A stretch of 28,730 bases of DNA from Synergistaceae bacterium (GCA_022837505.1 JALHFZ010000016.1:1-28730), one strand, 5' to 3'. Counted from the stretch's first letter, positions 15,363-23,561 are shown. A program made the numbers and translations. The notes: generated by a model from the sequence alone, not told the origin.

Positions 15363-17174
15363 ATGGAAAATAAATATCAGATTCTCGAAAATTATTTCGG
15401 CTATACAACCTTCCGTACAGGGCAGGAGGAGATAATAGATACCCTTCTCGGAAAACGGGACGCCCTGGGGATCATGCCCACGGGGGCGGGAAAATCCCTG
15501 TGCTTTCAAATCCCCGCCCTCCTTCTTCCGGGGGTGACCCTTGTGATCTCCCCCCTCATCTCCCTGATGAACGACCAGGTGATCGCCCTGAACCAGTCCG
15601 GCGTAGCTGCGGCAGCCCTTCACAGCGGGCTTTCCCCTGCCGATCAGCAGGATGTCCTCGCCGGTGCGGCCCGGGGGAAATACAGACTGCTCTACGTTGC
15701 CCCTGAACGCCTCTTTGCGCCGTACTTTCAGAAATTCGTCTCAAGGGCTCCTCTCTCCATGGTGAGCGTGGACGAGGCCCATTGCGTCTCCCAGTGGGGG
15801 CAGGATTTCCGTCCCAGCTATCTGCAGATCAGGCAGTTTCTTGATTCCCTCCCCCGCCGTCCGGTTCTCGGGGCCTTCACGGCCACGGCGACGCCGAGGG
15901 TGCGGGAGGATATCATCGCCCTCCTCGGCCTGAAGGATCCCCTGATCGTCACCACAGGGTTCGACCGCCCCAACCTCTACTTCGAGGTGCAGGCCCCATC
16001 GGACAAATACGCCGCCCTCCGCTCCTTCCTCTCGTCCCGAAGGGAGAAGAGCGGCATCATCTACTGTCTGACCAGAAAACAGGTGGAGGAGGTCTGCGCC
16101 AGGCTCTGCGGCGACAGATACAGCGCCGTGCGCTACCATGCCGGCCTCGATGACGAAGAGCGCTCCCGGAACCAGGAGGCCTTTCAGCGGGACGAGGAGA
16201 AGATCATGGTGGCCACCACGGCCTTCGGAATGGGGATCGACAAGTCCAACGTGGCCTTCGTGGTCCACTACGGCATGCCCCGAAACATGGAAAGCTACTA
16301 TCAGGAGGCGGGGCGGGCCGGTCGGGACGGGTCGGCGGCGGACTGCCTTCTCTTCTACAGCGGACGGGACGTGGTCACGAATCAGTTTTTCATCGAGAAA
16401 TCCCGGGATGGAGAGGGTAGGGACGGCGAGGAGGTGCAGGCTTTCAGGCAGATGGAGCGGGGAAAGTTGAACCGGATGATCCGGTACTGCCATACCCGGC
16501 GGTGTCTGAGGGCGGATATCCTCGGGTATTTCGGCGAAAAGGCCCCCCCGTACTGCGGAAACTGCTTCAGCTGCCTTCATGAATTCAGCCTTCAGGACGT
16601 CACCATTGAGGCCCAGAAGATCCTCTCCTGCGTTGCCCGGATGAAGCAGCGTTTCGGCATGAAGGTCCTGATCAATACCCTCAGAGGGGTTCCGGACAAG
16701 ACGGTGGCGGCCTTCGGCCTGGCCTCCCTCTCCACCTGGGGGATCATGGGGGACTGGCCCGAGAAAAAATTGCGGGAGCTGATCCACTGCCTCGCGGCGG
16801 AGGACCTCCTTGCCCTCTCCGAGGACGGATACTCCCGGGTAATCCTAACCCCCCTTTCGAGGGAGGTGCTCTTCTCAGGGAAAAAGGTTGTCATGAAGCG
16901 TCCCGCTAAGGCCTTTGTCCCCCGGGAGGAGGCGAGAAGGACGGCGAAAACCCCTTCCGATCCGGTGCTCTTCGAAAAGCTCCGGGCCCTGCGGAAGTCC
17001 ATCGCCGACGAGCAGGTCGTCCCAGCCTTTGTGGTCTTCACCGACGCCACCCTCCGCGCCATGTGCGACCAGCTTCCCTCCACAGAGGAGGAGATGCTGG
17101 CCGTCAGCGGAGTGGGGAAGGCGAAAATGGAAAAATACGGAAGGGCTTTTCTGAAGGTGCTACGGGGAGGGTGA
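15363..17174 (+). CDS. recQ: ATP-dependent DNA helicase RecQ
   Basis: The 603-residue product carries all RecQ parts in order. Motif 0 with YFGYTTFRTGQ (11-21); Walker A MPTGAGKSLCFQIP (38-51); DEAH box SVDEAHCVSQWGQDFRP (135-151); motif III GAFTATAT; and motif VI YYQEAGRAGRDG form the helicase core. A zinc-binding RQC cysteine set (YCHTRRC, then YCGNCFSC) follows. A winged-helix region and a C-terminal HRDC domain (LRALRKSIADEQ, then VSGVGKAKMEKYG) complete it. It unwinds DNA 3'-5' in recombination repair. The ribosome site is weak (TTTAGG before a T-run). Its last 15 bp overlap the tail of the convergent MFS gene. Confidence 0.96.
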   Translation: MENKYQILENYFGYTTFRTGQEEIIDTLLGKRDALGIMPTGAGKSLCFQIPALLLPGVTLVISPLISLMNDQVIALNQSGVAAAALHSGLSPADQQDVLAGAARGKYRLLYVAPERLFAPYFQKFVSRAPLSMVSVDEAHCVSQWGQDFRPSYLQIRQFLDSLPRRPVLGAFTATATPRVREDIIALLGLKDPLIVTTGFDRPNLYFEVQAPSDKYAALRSFLSSRREKSGIIYCLTRKQVEEVCARLCGDRYSAVRYHAGLDDEERSRNQEAFQRDEEKIMVATTAFGMGIDKSNVAFVVHYGMPRNMESYYQEAGRAGRDGSAADCLLFYSGRDVVTNQFFIEKSRDGEGRDGEEVQAFRQMERGKLNRMIRYCHTRRCLRADILGYFGEKAPPYCGNCFSCLHEFSLQDVTIEAQKILSCVARMKQRFGMKVLINTLRGVPDKTVAAFGLASLSTWGIMGDWPEKKLRELIHCLAAEDLLALSEDGYSRVILTPLSREVLFSGKKVVMKRPAKAFVPREEARRTAKTPSDPVLFEKLRALRKSIADEQVVPAFVVFTDATLRAMCDQLPSTEEEMLAVSGVGKAKMEKYGRAFLKVLRGG

Positions 17175-18452
17175 GCCGTCCATTGGTTCTTTTCCGAGCA
17201 TCCGGAGGGCGAGCAGGCTGAGGGCCATGGCCCCCGTGACGGCGAGGAACCCCGCCCGGTACCCTTCCGCTGAATAGACTCCCGGCGCGAGGGAGGGGAA
17301 GAGGTTGATGATCAGCCCGGTGCCCCACTGAAAGACCACCGCCGTGAGCACTACGGTCATGTTGAGGGCGCCGAAGATCACCCCCCGGGATTCTTTCGGC
17401 GCGAGGGCCGTCACCCCTGCGAGGACGAAGACCCCCCGGAGGCCCGAGGTCGTCCCCACGAGAAAAATAGCCGCCCCCCCTGCCCAGACGGGAAGGCCGG
17501 TCCCCACAGAAATCATCAGCACAATCCAGGAAAATACGTTAAGGAAGCTCACCTTCCGGATAATCTTCGGCAGAATTGCCGGCGTGAGGATTATCGTTCC
17601 GCCCAGGAGCGGTCCTGCCATCATCCCCACGCTGATGAGGGAGCTCCAGAGGCGGGCCGACGGAAGGGGGATGGAGAAGGCGGCGGCGAACCACGAGACC
17701 CCCCACAGCCCCTGAAAGCTGAGAAGGGATGCCGACGAGACCGCCCAGAGAATCTGCAGGCTCAGAAGCCTCCGGCTGCCCCATATGGTGCGGAGAGCCG
17801 ATGCTATCCCCGGCAGAATGGAGAAGAGGGACTTGCTTTCCTCTCCCGTCACCCTTCCCATGGGATCTTTTTTCTTTTTCCGGATGAGGACTGCCGCCAT
17901 GGCAAGGCTGATCCCTGCGAGAAGGGCGAAGGTCACCGGCGTTCCGAAGGTGTCGAGGGCATACCCCAGGGGCGCCACGGAGACGAGAGCGCCGAGGCTC
18001 GAAAGGGCGAAGTTGATCCCCGCATAGAAGCTGTACCGTTCGGAGGAGAAGGCGAAGGCCTGAAAGACGAGGGTGCCCGAATACATGGGGGCCACGCCGA
18101 GCCCTGAGAGGAGCCTCCACGCCCCGAGGGTGAAGGGGGTGCGGGCCACGGTGAGAATAAGGCATGAAAGAGCAGTGATGACCAGCCCCGCCGTCACGAC
18201 CCGTACGGGGCCGTAGCGGTCGTGGAGGATTCCCGACACGGGCTGCAGAAAGGCGTAGGCGTAGAAGTGGACGCTCGAGATGAACCCCACAAGGGAGGCG
18301 CTCATGCCGAGCCGGGCGGCCTCGAGGGGAAGGACAACCGACGCGGAGATGCGGAAGAAGACCGTCAGGAAGAATGTCCCCACCAGCAGAAGAAAAAGGG
18401 GAAATGAGGGATCTCCTACGAGTAGTCGAACTGAATTGCCTGGCCGCGCCAT
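17160..18452 (-). CDS. MFS transporter
   Basis: This inner-membrane protein of 430 residues has about twelve hydrophobic segments. Near segments 2-3 it has SGILHDRYGPVRVV, a variant of the MFS inter-helix motif, and a basic central loop (IRKKKKDPMGRVTGE) separates the two halves. ATG 18452 was chosen because AAAGGAG lies 8 bp upstream; the earlier in-frame ATG at 18572 would add a 40-residue hydrophilic, promoter-region tail. The substrate is unknown. It resembles the MFS protein at 8014-9216 in overall plan and in the phrase GLWGVSWFAA versus GTWGVSWVSA, so the two are probably members of one subfamily. The gene ends inside the last codons of recQ on the opposite strand. Confidence 0.88.
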   Translation of the reverse strand: MARPGNSVRLLVGDPSFPLFLLLVGTFFLTVFFRISASVVLPLEAARLGMSASLVGFISSVHFYAYAFLQPVSGILHDRYGPVRVVTAGLVITALSCLILTVARTPFTLGAWRLLSGLGVAPMYSGTLVFQAFAFSSERYSFYAGINFALSSLGALVSVAPLGYALDTFGTPVTFALLAGISLAMAAVLIRKKKKDPMGRVTGEESKSLFSILPGIASALRTIWGSRRLLSLQILWAVSSASLLSFQGLWGVSWFAAAFSIPLPSARLWSSLISVGMMAGPLLGGTIILTPAILPKIIRKVSFLNVFSWIVLMISVGTGLPVWAGGAAIFLVGTTSGLRGVFVLAGVTALAPKESRGVIFGALNMTVVLTAVVFQWGTGLIINLFPSLAPGVYSAEGYRAGFLAVTGAMALSLLALRMLGKEPMDGSPSP

Positions 18453-18570
18453 GAAAAAAACTCCTTTAGCCTGATATGAGGGGGAGCATATCACAGAAAA
18501 GCGGCGGAGAAAACGGGAGAAATATTTTTGATGGTATGATATTTTCATCCGCGAGAAAGGAGACCACACC

Positions 18571-20496
18571 ATGCCGGCAGATATCTGGAAGACAACCGCC
18601 TGTCCCTACGACTGTCCCGATGCCTGCGCCATGAAGGGGCGCTTCAACGGAGAGCGGGTCACCCTCGAGCCGAACACCCTTATCCCCTGGTCGACCTTTC
18701 TCTGTGAAAAAGGGAGACGATGGGCCCACCGGGCCGTGAGCACCCGTCGCCTTCAGACTCCTCTTCTGCGCAAGGGGGGAAGCCTTGAGCCCGTATCGTG
18801 GAATGAAGCCCTGGATACCTGGGCCGAGCGCATTACTTCCGCCCTCGGACGGTCCGGCCCTCTCTCGATTTTCTATCTCTCGAGTGCCGGGTCCCTCTAC
18901 TTTTCAAAACTTCTTATCCCCCATTTCTTCGCCGCCCTCGGCGGGTACACCACGAAAAAGGGAAATCTCTGCTCGTCGGCGGGCAGCTTCGGTCTGACCG
19001 AGACCTTCGGCGTTGTACCCGTGAGCCGTCCGGAAAGTCTGGCGGACCATGCCGGCGGCGTGCTCTTCTGGGGGCGGAATGCCCTCGAAACCCATTCCCA
19101 TGTGGTTCCCCTGCTCAAGAAAGTGCGGCATCGGGGCGGGGAGGTCGCCGTCCTTGAGATCCGCGCCACCCCGACCACAAAGTTCTCCGACCGGTGGTGG
19201 CGGGTGAATCCTGGGGGTGACTGGGCCCTGGCTGCCTGGCTCTGCAGAAGGGTCCTCGCCGGAGGGCAAGCGGCCCCAGGGTGGACGGAGCGGGTGACCA
19301 ACGAAGAGGAATTTCGTGCCTCCCTCGAAAAACTGGACGACGGGGCACTATTGAACGCCGCTGGGCTGTCCGCTGAAGCGGGAGAGGAAATCCTCACCTG
19401 GCTTCTGCGCTTTGCCCCCGTCACCCATTACCCCGCCTTCGGCGCCCAGCGATATTTTCACGGAGACGACCAGTTCCGGTGGATCGGCGCTCTCTCCGTC
19501 CTCCTCGGGGCCTTTGATCATCCCGGAGGGGGAGTGGCCTTCAGCAAGGACGAGATGGCCCTTTTTCCCGATATCCTCAAGCCCCTGCAGAAGAACGTCC
19601 GGCGCCTCCCCGTGGGAACGTGGCCTCTCGACCTCGAAGGCCTGAATCCTCCCGTCGAAGTGGCGATGGTCTCCGGAGCCGACCCTCTGCGCCAGAACCC
19701 CGGTTCCTCCGCTGTCCGCAGGGCGTGGAAGGCCATCCCCTTCACTGTCTGCGCCGACTTCGTCCTCTCCGATACGGCTGAGGCGAGCGACCTCGTTCTC
19801 CCCGTCACAACCTTTCTCGAGGAGGAAGGTGACTGGAAGGGGTCGTACTGGCACAACTACCTCGTCCGAAGTGAAAGGGTTCTGCCGCCCAGGGGGGAAG
19901 CCCTCGAAGAACTTGAGATCTACACCCTTCTCGCCCGGCGTCTCGGCCTGCCCTGCGACCTGATCGCCCTGAAGAGGGAGATGGACCGGTCAATGCGCGC
20001 CAACCCTGCACTCGAACCCCTCGGAGAGGGGATATACCGGTGGAAGGAGCCCGAATTCTGGAGCGACCCGAAAAGCCGGGCGACTCTGCCGACGGAGACC
20101 CCGGAGGCCAAAAAGGGGCCGGAGGGAAGCCTCCGGCTGATCACCTTTCATAAAAAGGAGTACATCAACGGCCAGAGCTGGGATGCGCCGGGGGTGCCTT
20201 CCCGCCCCGTCCTCTCCCTGAACCCCGCCGACGGCATAGCTCTGGGGCTGTCTGAGAACACCCGCGCCTTCGCCAAAAGAGCGGGAGGATCGGAGGACGA
20301 AGCCCTTCTGGTAACCCTGACCTTCGACCCCTCTCTGGGCCGGGGGTACTGCATCCTCCCCCAGGGGACGAAGGGAGTCAACCTTCTGAGCGAACCCCTC
20401 GCGAGCCCGGGATGGGGCGCCCCCTTCGCCGAAAGCTGGATCACCCTCGCGCCGGCGGAGAAGGGGACTGCGTTCTCCCCCTCAGGAAAGAGGTGA
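18571..20496 (+). CDS. Molybdopterin (bis-MGD) oxidoreductase, orphan catalytic subunit
   Basis: The 641-residue protein has an N-terminal [4Fe-4S] motif, Cys11-x3-Cys15-x3-Cys19-x25-Cys45 (TACPYDCPDAC, then LCEKGR). The molybdopterin oxidoreductase core and a C-terminal molydopterin-dinucleotide-binding domain (YINGQSWDAPG, then SLNPADGIALGLSEN) follow. A candidate metal ligand lies in KKGNLCSSAG (Cys134, or a neighbouring Ser). There is no Tat signal, so it is probably cytoplasmic. The electron-transfer FeS and membrane subunits usual for this superfamily are absent from the neighbourhood. The substrate cannot be assigned; it could use Mo or W. ATG 18571 follows AAAGGAGA. The stop overlaps or touches the hydrolase start, suggesting an operon. 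Confidence 0.87.
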   Translation: MPADIWKTTACPYDCPDACAMKGRFNGERVTLEPNTLIPWSTFLCEKGRRWAHRAVSTRRLQTPLLRKGGSLEPVSWNEALDTWAERITSALGRSGPLSIFYLSSAGSLYFSKLLIPHFFAALGGYTTKKGNLCSSAGSFGLTETFGVVPVSRPESLADHAGGVLFWGRNALETHSHVVPLLKKVRHRGGEVAVLEIRATPTTKFSDRWWRVNPGGDWALAAWLCRRVLAGGQAAPGWTERVTNEEEFRASLEKLDDGALLNAAGLSAEAGEEILTWLLRFAPVTHYPAFGAQRYFHGDDQFRWIGALSVLLGAFDHPGGGVAFSKDEMALFPDILKPLQKNVRRLPVGTWPLDLEGLNPPVEVAMVSGADPLRQNPGSSAVRRAWKAIPFTVCADFVLSDTAEASDLVLPVTTFLEEEGDWKGSYWHNYLVRSERVLPPRGEALEELEIYTLLARRLGLPCDLIALKREMDRSMRANPALEPLGEGIYRWKEPEFWSDPKSRATLPTETPEAKKGPEGSLRLITFHKKEYINGQSWDAPGVPSRPVLSLNPADGIALGLSENTRAFAKRAGGSEDEALLVTLTFDPSLGRGYCILPQGTKGVNLLSEPLASPGWGAPFAESWITLAPAEKGTAFSPSGKR

Positions 20497-20501
20497 AGGT
20501 A

Positions 20502-21329
20502 TTGCGCTGGCTTTTCTTCGCGGCAGTAGGGTATTTTATTGTGGTGCTCCTTGCCTTTTTTTTTCGGAACAACCTCATGTTCATCCCCATGCGGGGGGTC
20601 ACCAGCACCCCCGCCGACAGCGGACTGACTTATGAAGATGTGCGCTTTGCGGCCGCCGACGGCACCCCTCTCCACGGATGGTTTCTCCCCGGATCGGGCC
20701 GAGGGACGGTCCTCTTCTGCCACGGCAACGCCGGGAACATCGGCCACCGTCTGGACAGCCTCGAGATCTTCCACCGCCTCGGCCTCTCCGTCTTTCTCTT
20801 CGACTACCGGGGGTACGGCAAAAGCGACGGCAGTCCGACGATAGAAGGGGTCTACAGCGATCTGGAGGGAGCCTGGAAGCATCTGACAAAAGTCAGGGGG
20901 ATCTCCCCTGAAGAGATCGTCCTCTTCGGCCGCTCTCTCGGCGGGGCAGTGGCGGCCTGGGGAGCGGAGAAGTATTCTCCCGCAGGGCTCATCCTGGAGT
21001 CCACCTTCACCACCCTCGCCGACGCGGGGCGCCGACATCTCTTCTTTCTTCCCGTAGGGCTCATGGTGGGCAACGCTTTCGACACCCTCTCGCGGATGAA
21101 GAACATCACCTGCCCCGTTCTCGTTGCCTCAAGCCCCGACGACGAGATCGTTCCGGGGAAGCACGGTCTTATTCTTTATGATGCCGCCGGAGAGCCAAAG
21201 GCCTTTCTGCCCCTGATCGGAGGGCACAACGACGGCTTCCTTCTCACCGGGCAGCCCTATATTGACGGCCTCGACAAATTTTTCCGCCAGATCTTTCCTC
21301 CTTTTCAGGAGGGAAAAAATGAAGTATAA
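20502..21329 (+). CDS. Membrane-anchored alpha/beta hydrolase
   Basis: A hydrophobic N-terminal segment (WLFFAAVGYFIVVLLAFFF) would anchor the protein, followed by an alpha/beta-hydrolase fold of the BEM46/serine-aminopeptidase type. HGNAGN forms the oxyanion region, FGRSLGGAVA holds the nucleophile Ser, SSPDDEIVP the acid, and GGHNDG the catalytic His. No ATG fits: the in-frame ATG at 20412 lies deep in the molybdopterin gene. I chose TTG 20502 because GAGGTG lies 6 bp ahead; GTG 20493, which overlaps the previous stop as GTGA, is an equal alternative. The product has about 275 residues. Its substrate is unknown; possible activities are esterase or acyl-peptide/lipid hydrolysis at the membrane. 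Confidence 0.8.
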   Translation: MRWLFFAAVGYFIVVLLAFFFRNNLMFIPMRGVTSTPADSGLTYEDVRFAAADGTPLHGWFLPGSGRGTVLFCHGNAGNIGHRLDSLEIFHRLGLSVFLFDYRGYGKSDGSPTIEGVYSDLEGAWKHLTKVRGISPEEIVLFGRSLGGAVAAWGAEKYSPAGLILESTFTTLADAGRRHLFFLPVGLMVGNAFDTLSRMKNITCPVLVASSPDDEIVPGKHGLILYDAAGEPKAFLPLIGGHNDGFLLTGQPYIDGLDKFFRQIFPPFQEGKNEV

Positions 21330-21367
21330 GAAAGCTGCACCGAAAAGAAGGAGCTGATCTGACGATC

Positions 21368-22522
21368 GTGGAATTTTTTGCCTCCCTTATGAAGAACCAT
21401 CTTTTTATCATGAGCCTCACCGTCGCCCTCGGCCTTCTGGTCGGAAAAATCGCCGTTCGGGGTATCAGCCTCGGTATTTCGGGAGCCCTCTTCGTCGGCC
21501 TTTTTCTCGGCGCTCGTGGGTACACCGTCCCCAACGACTATTTCACCTGGAACCTCATGTTCTTCGTGGTGGCCGTGGGGCTGCTCGCCGCTGAGGACAC
21601 TCTGCGGGTACTGAAGCTCTACGGGCTGAAATTCCTCCTTCTGTCCGTGGCCGTCACAGGGGTGGGAGCCCTCACCACCCTCGCCCTCGGCCTTCTCTTT
21701 TCGGGCTCCGCCTCCCCCCATATGATCGCCGGAACCTACACCGGTGCCCTCACCAGCTCTCCCGGGCTCGGGGCGGCCCTTGAGGCCACGAAGGGCAACC
21801 CCGATGTGACCATCGGCTATTCCGTGGCCTACCCCTTCGGGGTTATCGCCGTGGTGCTTTTCGTTCAGCTCATCCCCGCCCTCTTCCGGATCGACGTGGC
21901 CAGGGAGCGGCAGAAGCTCGCCGAGGAAAGGGCGCGCACCAGTGCGCCCAATGAGGTGGTCCGCCCCCAGTCAGCGGTCTTCTCCCTCTTCTCCTTCGTC
22001 TTCTGCATCCTCGGGGGAACGCTGCTGGGCAAGATAACCCTTCCTCTCGGCTCTCTGGGCTCCATCGGCCTGGGCACCACGGGCGGAGCCCTTCTCTTCT
22101 CCCTCGCCGCGGGAAGCTTCGAGCGCATCGGGCCCTTTCCTTTGCGGATGGATAAAAAAGTCCTCTCGGCGATCCGCGCCATCTCCCTCGGCTTCTTTCT
22201 GGCCATAGTGGGGCTCAACGCCGGCGGAGGAGTGGTGAAGGCCTTTCTCGACCACGGCGTCCTTCTCATCGCCGTGGGGATCGGCGCGGCCCTCGCCGCC
22301 GAGATGACGGGATTTTTCCTCGGCTGGTATGTCTGGAAGATCAACTGGATCCTTCTCGCCGGGGCGATCTGCGGGGCCATGACCAGCACTCCCGGGCTCG
22401 GGGCGGCAATCGACGCAACGGAGACGGACGAGGTGAGCGCGGGGTACGGGGCGGCCTACCCCGTGGCCATCGTCTGCATGGTCCTCTTCACCACCCTGTT
22501 GCACGCCTTCTTCCGGTCTTAA
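21368..22522 (+). CDS. AspT/YidE-type transporter-like protein without RCK domains
   Basis: The 384-residue membrane protein has two homologous halves, each with a copy of the AspT/YidE/YbjL duplication motif: GTYTGALTSSPGLGAALEAT in the first half and GAICGAMTSTPGLGAAIDAT in the second, both followed by GYxxAYP. Family members such as AspT (aspartate:alanine exchange) and YidE are usually near 550 residues with two central TrkA-C (RCK) domains. Here only a short charged linker (RERQKLAEERARTSAP) lies between the halves. A GTG start at 21368 is preceded by AAGGAG, rather far (14 nt) upstream. Amino-acid or dicarboxylate exchange is a reasonable guess for an amino-acid fermenter. It follows the hydrolase gene by 38 bp on the same strand. 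Confidence 0.8.
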   Translation: MEFFASLMKNHLFIMSLTVALGLLVGKIAVRGISLGISGALFVGLFLGARGYTVPNDYFTWNLMFFVVAVGLLAAEDTLRVLKLYGLKFLLLSVAVTGVGALTTLALGLLFSGSASPHMIAGTYTGALTSSPGLGAALEATKGNPDVTIGYSVAYPFGVIAVVLFVQLIPALFRIDVARERQKLAEERARTSAPNEVVRPQSAVFSLFSFVFCILGGTLLGKITLPLGSLGSIGLGTTGGALLFSLAAGSFERIGPFPLRMDKKVLSAIRAISLGFFLAIVGLNAGGGVVKAFLDHGVLLIAVGIGAALAAEMTGFFLGWYVWKINWILLAGAICGAMTSTPGLGAAIDATETDEVSAGYGAAYPVAIVCMVLFTTLLHAFFRS

Positions 22523-22526
22523 TGAC

Positions 22527-22544
22527 GGTTCGCAAGCCTTTTTT
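22527..22544 (+). terminator. Weak terminator-like hairpin after the transporter gene
   Basis: GGTT (22527-22530) and AGCC (22535-22538) could pair (one G-U) around CGCA, followed directly by six T. The stem is short, so strength is doubtful, but the position 4 bp after the stop codon fits a terminator. Confidence 0.35.
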
Positions 22545-22555
22545 GTGCCCAGGGG

Positions 22556-22605
22556 GTGGACAAAAGCACCGTAAAGTGGACAAATAATACCTTTCACCGT
22601 ACAAT
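22556..22605 (+). promoter_or_regulatory. Promoter of the Sec-peroxiredoxin gene with a duplicated GTGGACAAA element
   Basis: TGGACA (22577-22582) and TACAAT (22600-22605) are separated by exactly 17 bp; each matches the sigma-70-type consensus at 5 of 6 bases. Transcription would start near 22612, giving a leader of roughly 105 nt. The 9-mer GTGGACAAA occurs twice, at 22556-22564 and 22576-22584, 20 bp apart; the second copy contains the -35 box, so the first might be an operator half or a second -35. Confidence 0.7.
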
Positions 22606-22717
22606 GAAGAGGAGTAAAAGAAGAAATAAACTTTTTTTAAGTTGTTTTACGCTGGAAGAAAAAGAAAAAGTTTGTGACTTCTCAAGAGAAAACATATCTA
22701 AAAAAGGAGGAAATACA

Positions 22718-23443
22718 ATGGCGGAAAAATTATCCTGCGCTGGTCCCGGACCTGATGTAAAGGGCGCCAAGGCCCCCGAGTCTGCCCCCATGGCCGAGAA
22801 AAGAGAGGCTGCTCCCCGGTGCGTCACCGTGGCGATGAAAGCCCCTGATTTTACTGCACCGGCCTACCTGAAAGGCGAATTCACCAGGGTAACCCTGTCG
22901 GATCATCTCGGAAGATGGGTCGCCCTCTGCTTCTACCCCGGCGACTTCACCTTCGTCTGAGCGACTGAAGTGTCGGCGGTCGCCGACAGATATGCGGAAT
23001 TCCAGGAGCTTGGCGTGGACGTCATCTCCGTAAGCGTGGACAGCCAGTTTGTCCATAAGATCTGGAACGACACCGAACTTTCAAAGATGGTGGACGGCGG
23101 AGTTCCCTTCCCCATGGCCGCAGATACCGGCGGCGCGGTGGGTACCCTCTACGGAGTCTACAATCCGAGCCTTGGCGTGAATGTCCGGGGCCGGTTCATC
23201 ATCGACCCCGACGGGGTTATCCAGGCCATGGAGGTCCTCACCCCACCGGTGGGACGGAACGTGGACGAGACCATCCGGCAGATCAAGGCCTTCCAGAGAG
23301 TTCGGGAGACCGAGGGGAAGGAAGCCACCCCTTCCGGCTGGCAGCCCGGCGGCAAGGTGTTGAAGCCCAGCGCCGATCTCGTGGGGAACGTCTGGAAGGA
23401 ATGGAACCCCAAAGACGCCTACGGCGGAAAGGGAACCAAGTAG
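22718..23443 (+). CDS. Selenocysteine peroxiredoxin (AhpC/Prx1-like)
   Basis: ATG 22718 follows AAAAAAGGAGG. The frame meets TGA at 22958-22960 and continues to 23443, giving 241 residues with Sec81 in PGDFTFV-U-ATE. In ordinary AhpC/2-Cys peroxiredoxins this site is FVCPTE, the peroxidatic Cys, so Sec is expected here; Thr78 and the later Arg of RGRFIID complete the active site. It would reduce H2O2 or organic peroxides in the cytoplasm. The usual C-terminal resolving Cys (CPxxW) is replaced by ATPSGW, and no Cys occurs after Sec81; Cys occur only at 7, 35 and 71. An N-terminal extension of about 35 residues (with Cys7 and Cys35) precedes the typical start VTVAMKAPDF. Sec-peroxiredoxins are known from glycine-reducing anaerobes such as Eubacterium acidaminophilum. 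Monocistronic. Confidence 0.93.
22971..22988 (+). promoter_or_regulatory. Putative SECIS hairpin for peroxiredoxin Sec81
   Basis: TGTCGGC (22971-22977), loop GGTC (22978-22981), GCCGACA (22982-22988): a perfect 7-bp stem whose loop begins 17 nt after the UGA and starts with GG. The geometry is nearly the same as that of the grdB hairpin, although the stem sequences differ. Confidence 0.8.
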
Positions 23444-23469
23444 CGCTTCCTTTCGCTTATTGACCAAAA

Positions 23470-23505
23470 AAGCGGGCCGCCTTCGATTTCGAAGGCGGCC
23501 CGCTT
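23470..23505. terminator. Strong bidirectional terminator between the Sec-peroxiredoxin and the Synerg-CTERM gene
   Basis: AAGCGGGCCGCCTTCGA (23470-23486) and its exact complement at 23489-23505 make a 17-bp perfect inverted repeat. The minus-strand tail is TTTTTTGG; the plus-strand tail is CGTTTATCTTTTA. It serves two convergent genes, whose stops lie 26 bp and 56 bp away. Confidence 0.9.
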
Positions 23506-23561
23506 CGTTTATCTTTTAGAGGAATACCTCAAAGCATTCCTGACTCTTAGATGTTCTTCCC

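Noticed and set aside
22718..22960. Peroxiredoxin broken by a nonsense mutation
   Set aside because: The stop codon sits exactly at the peroxidatic Cys position (FVCPTE becoming FV-U-ATE), the downstream half is intact and a SECIS-like hairpin is present.
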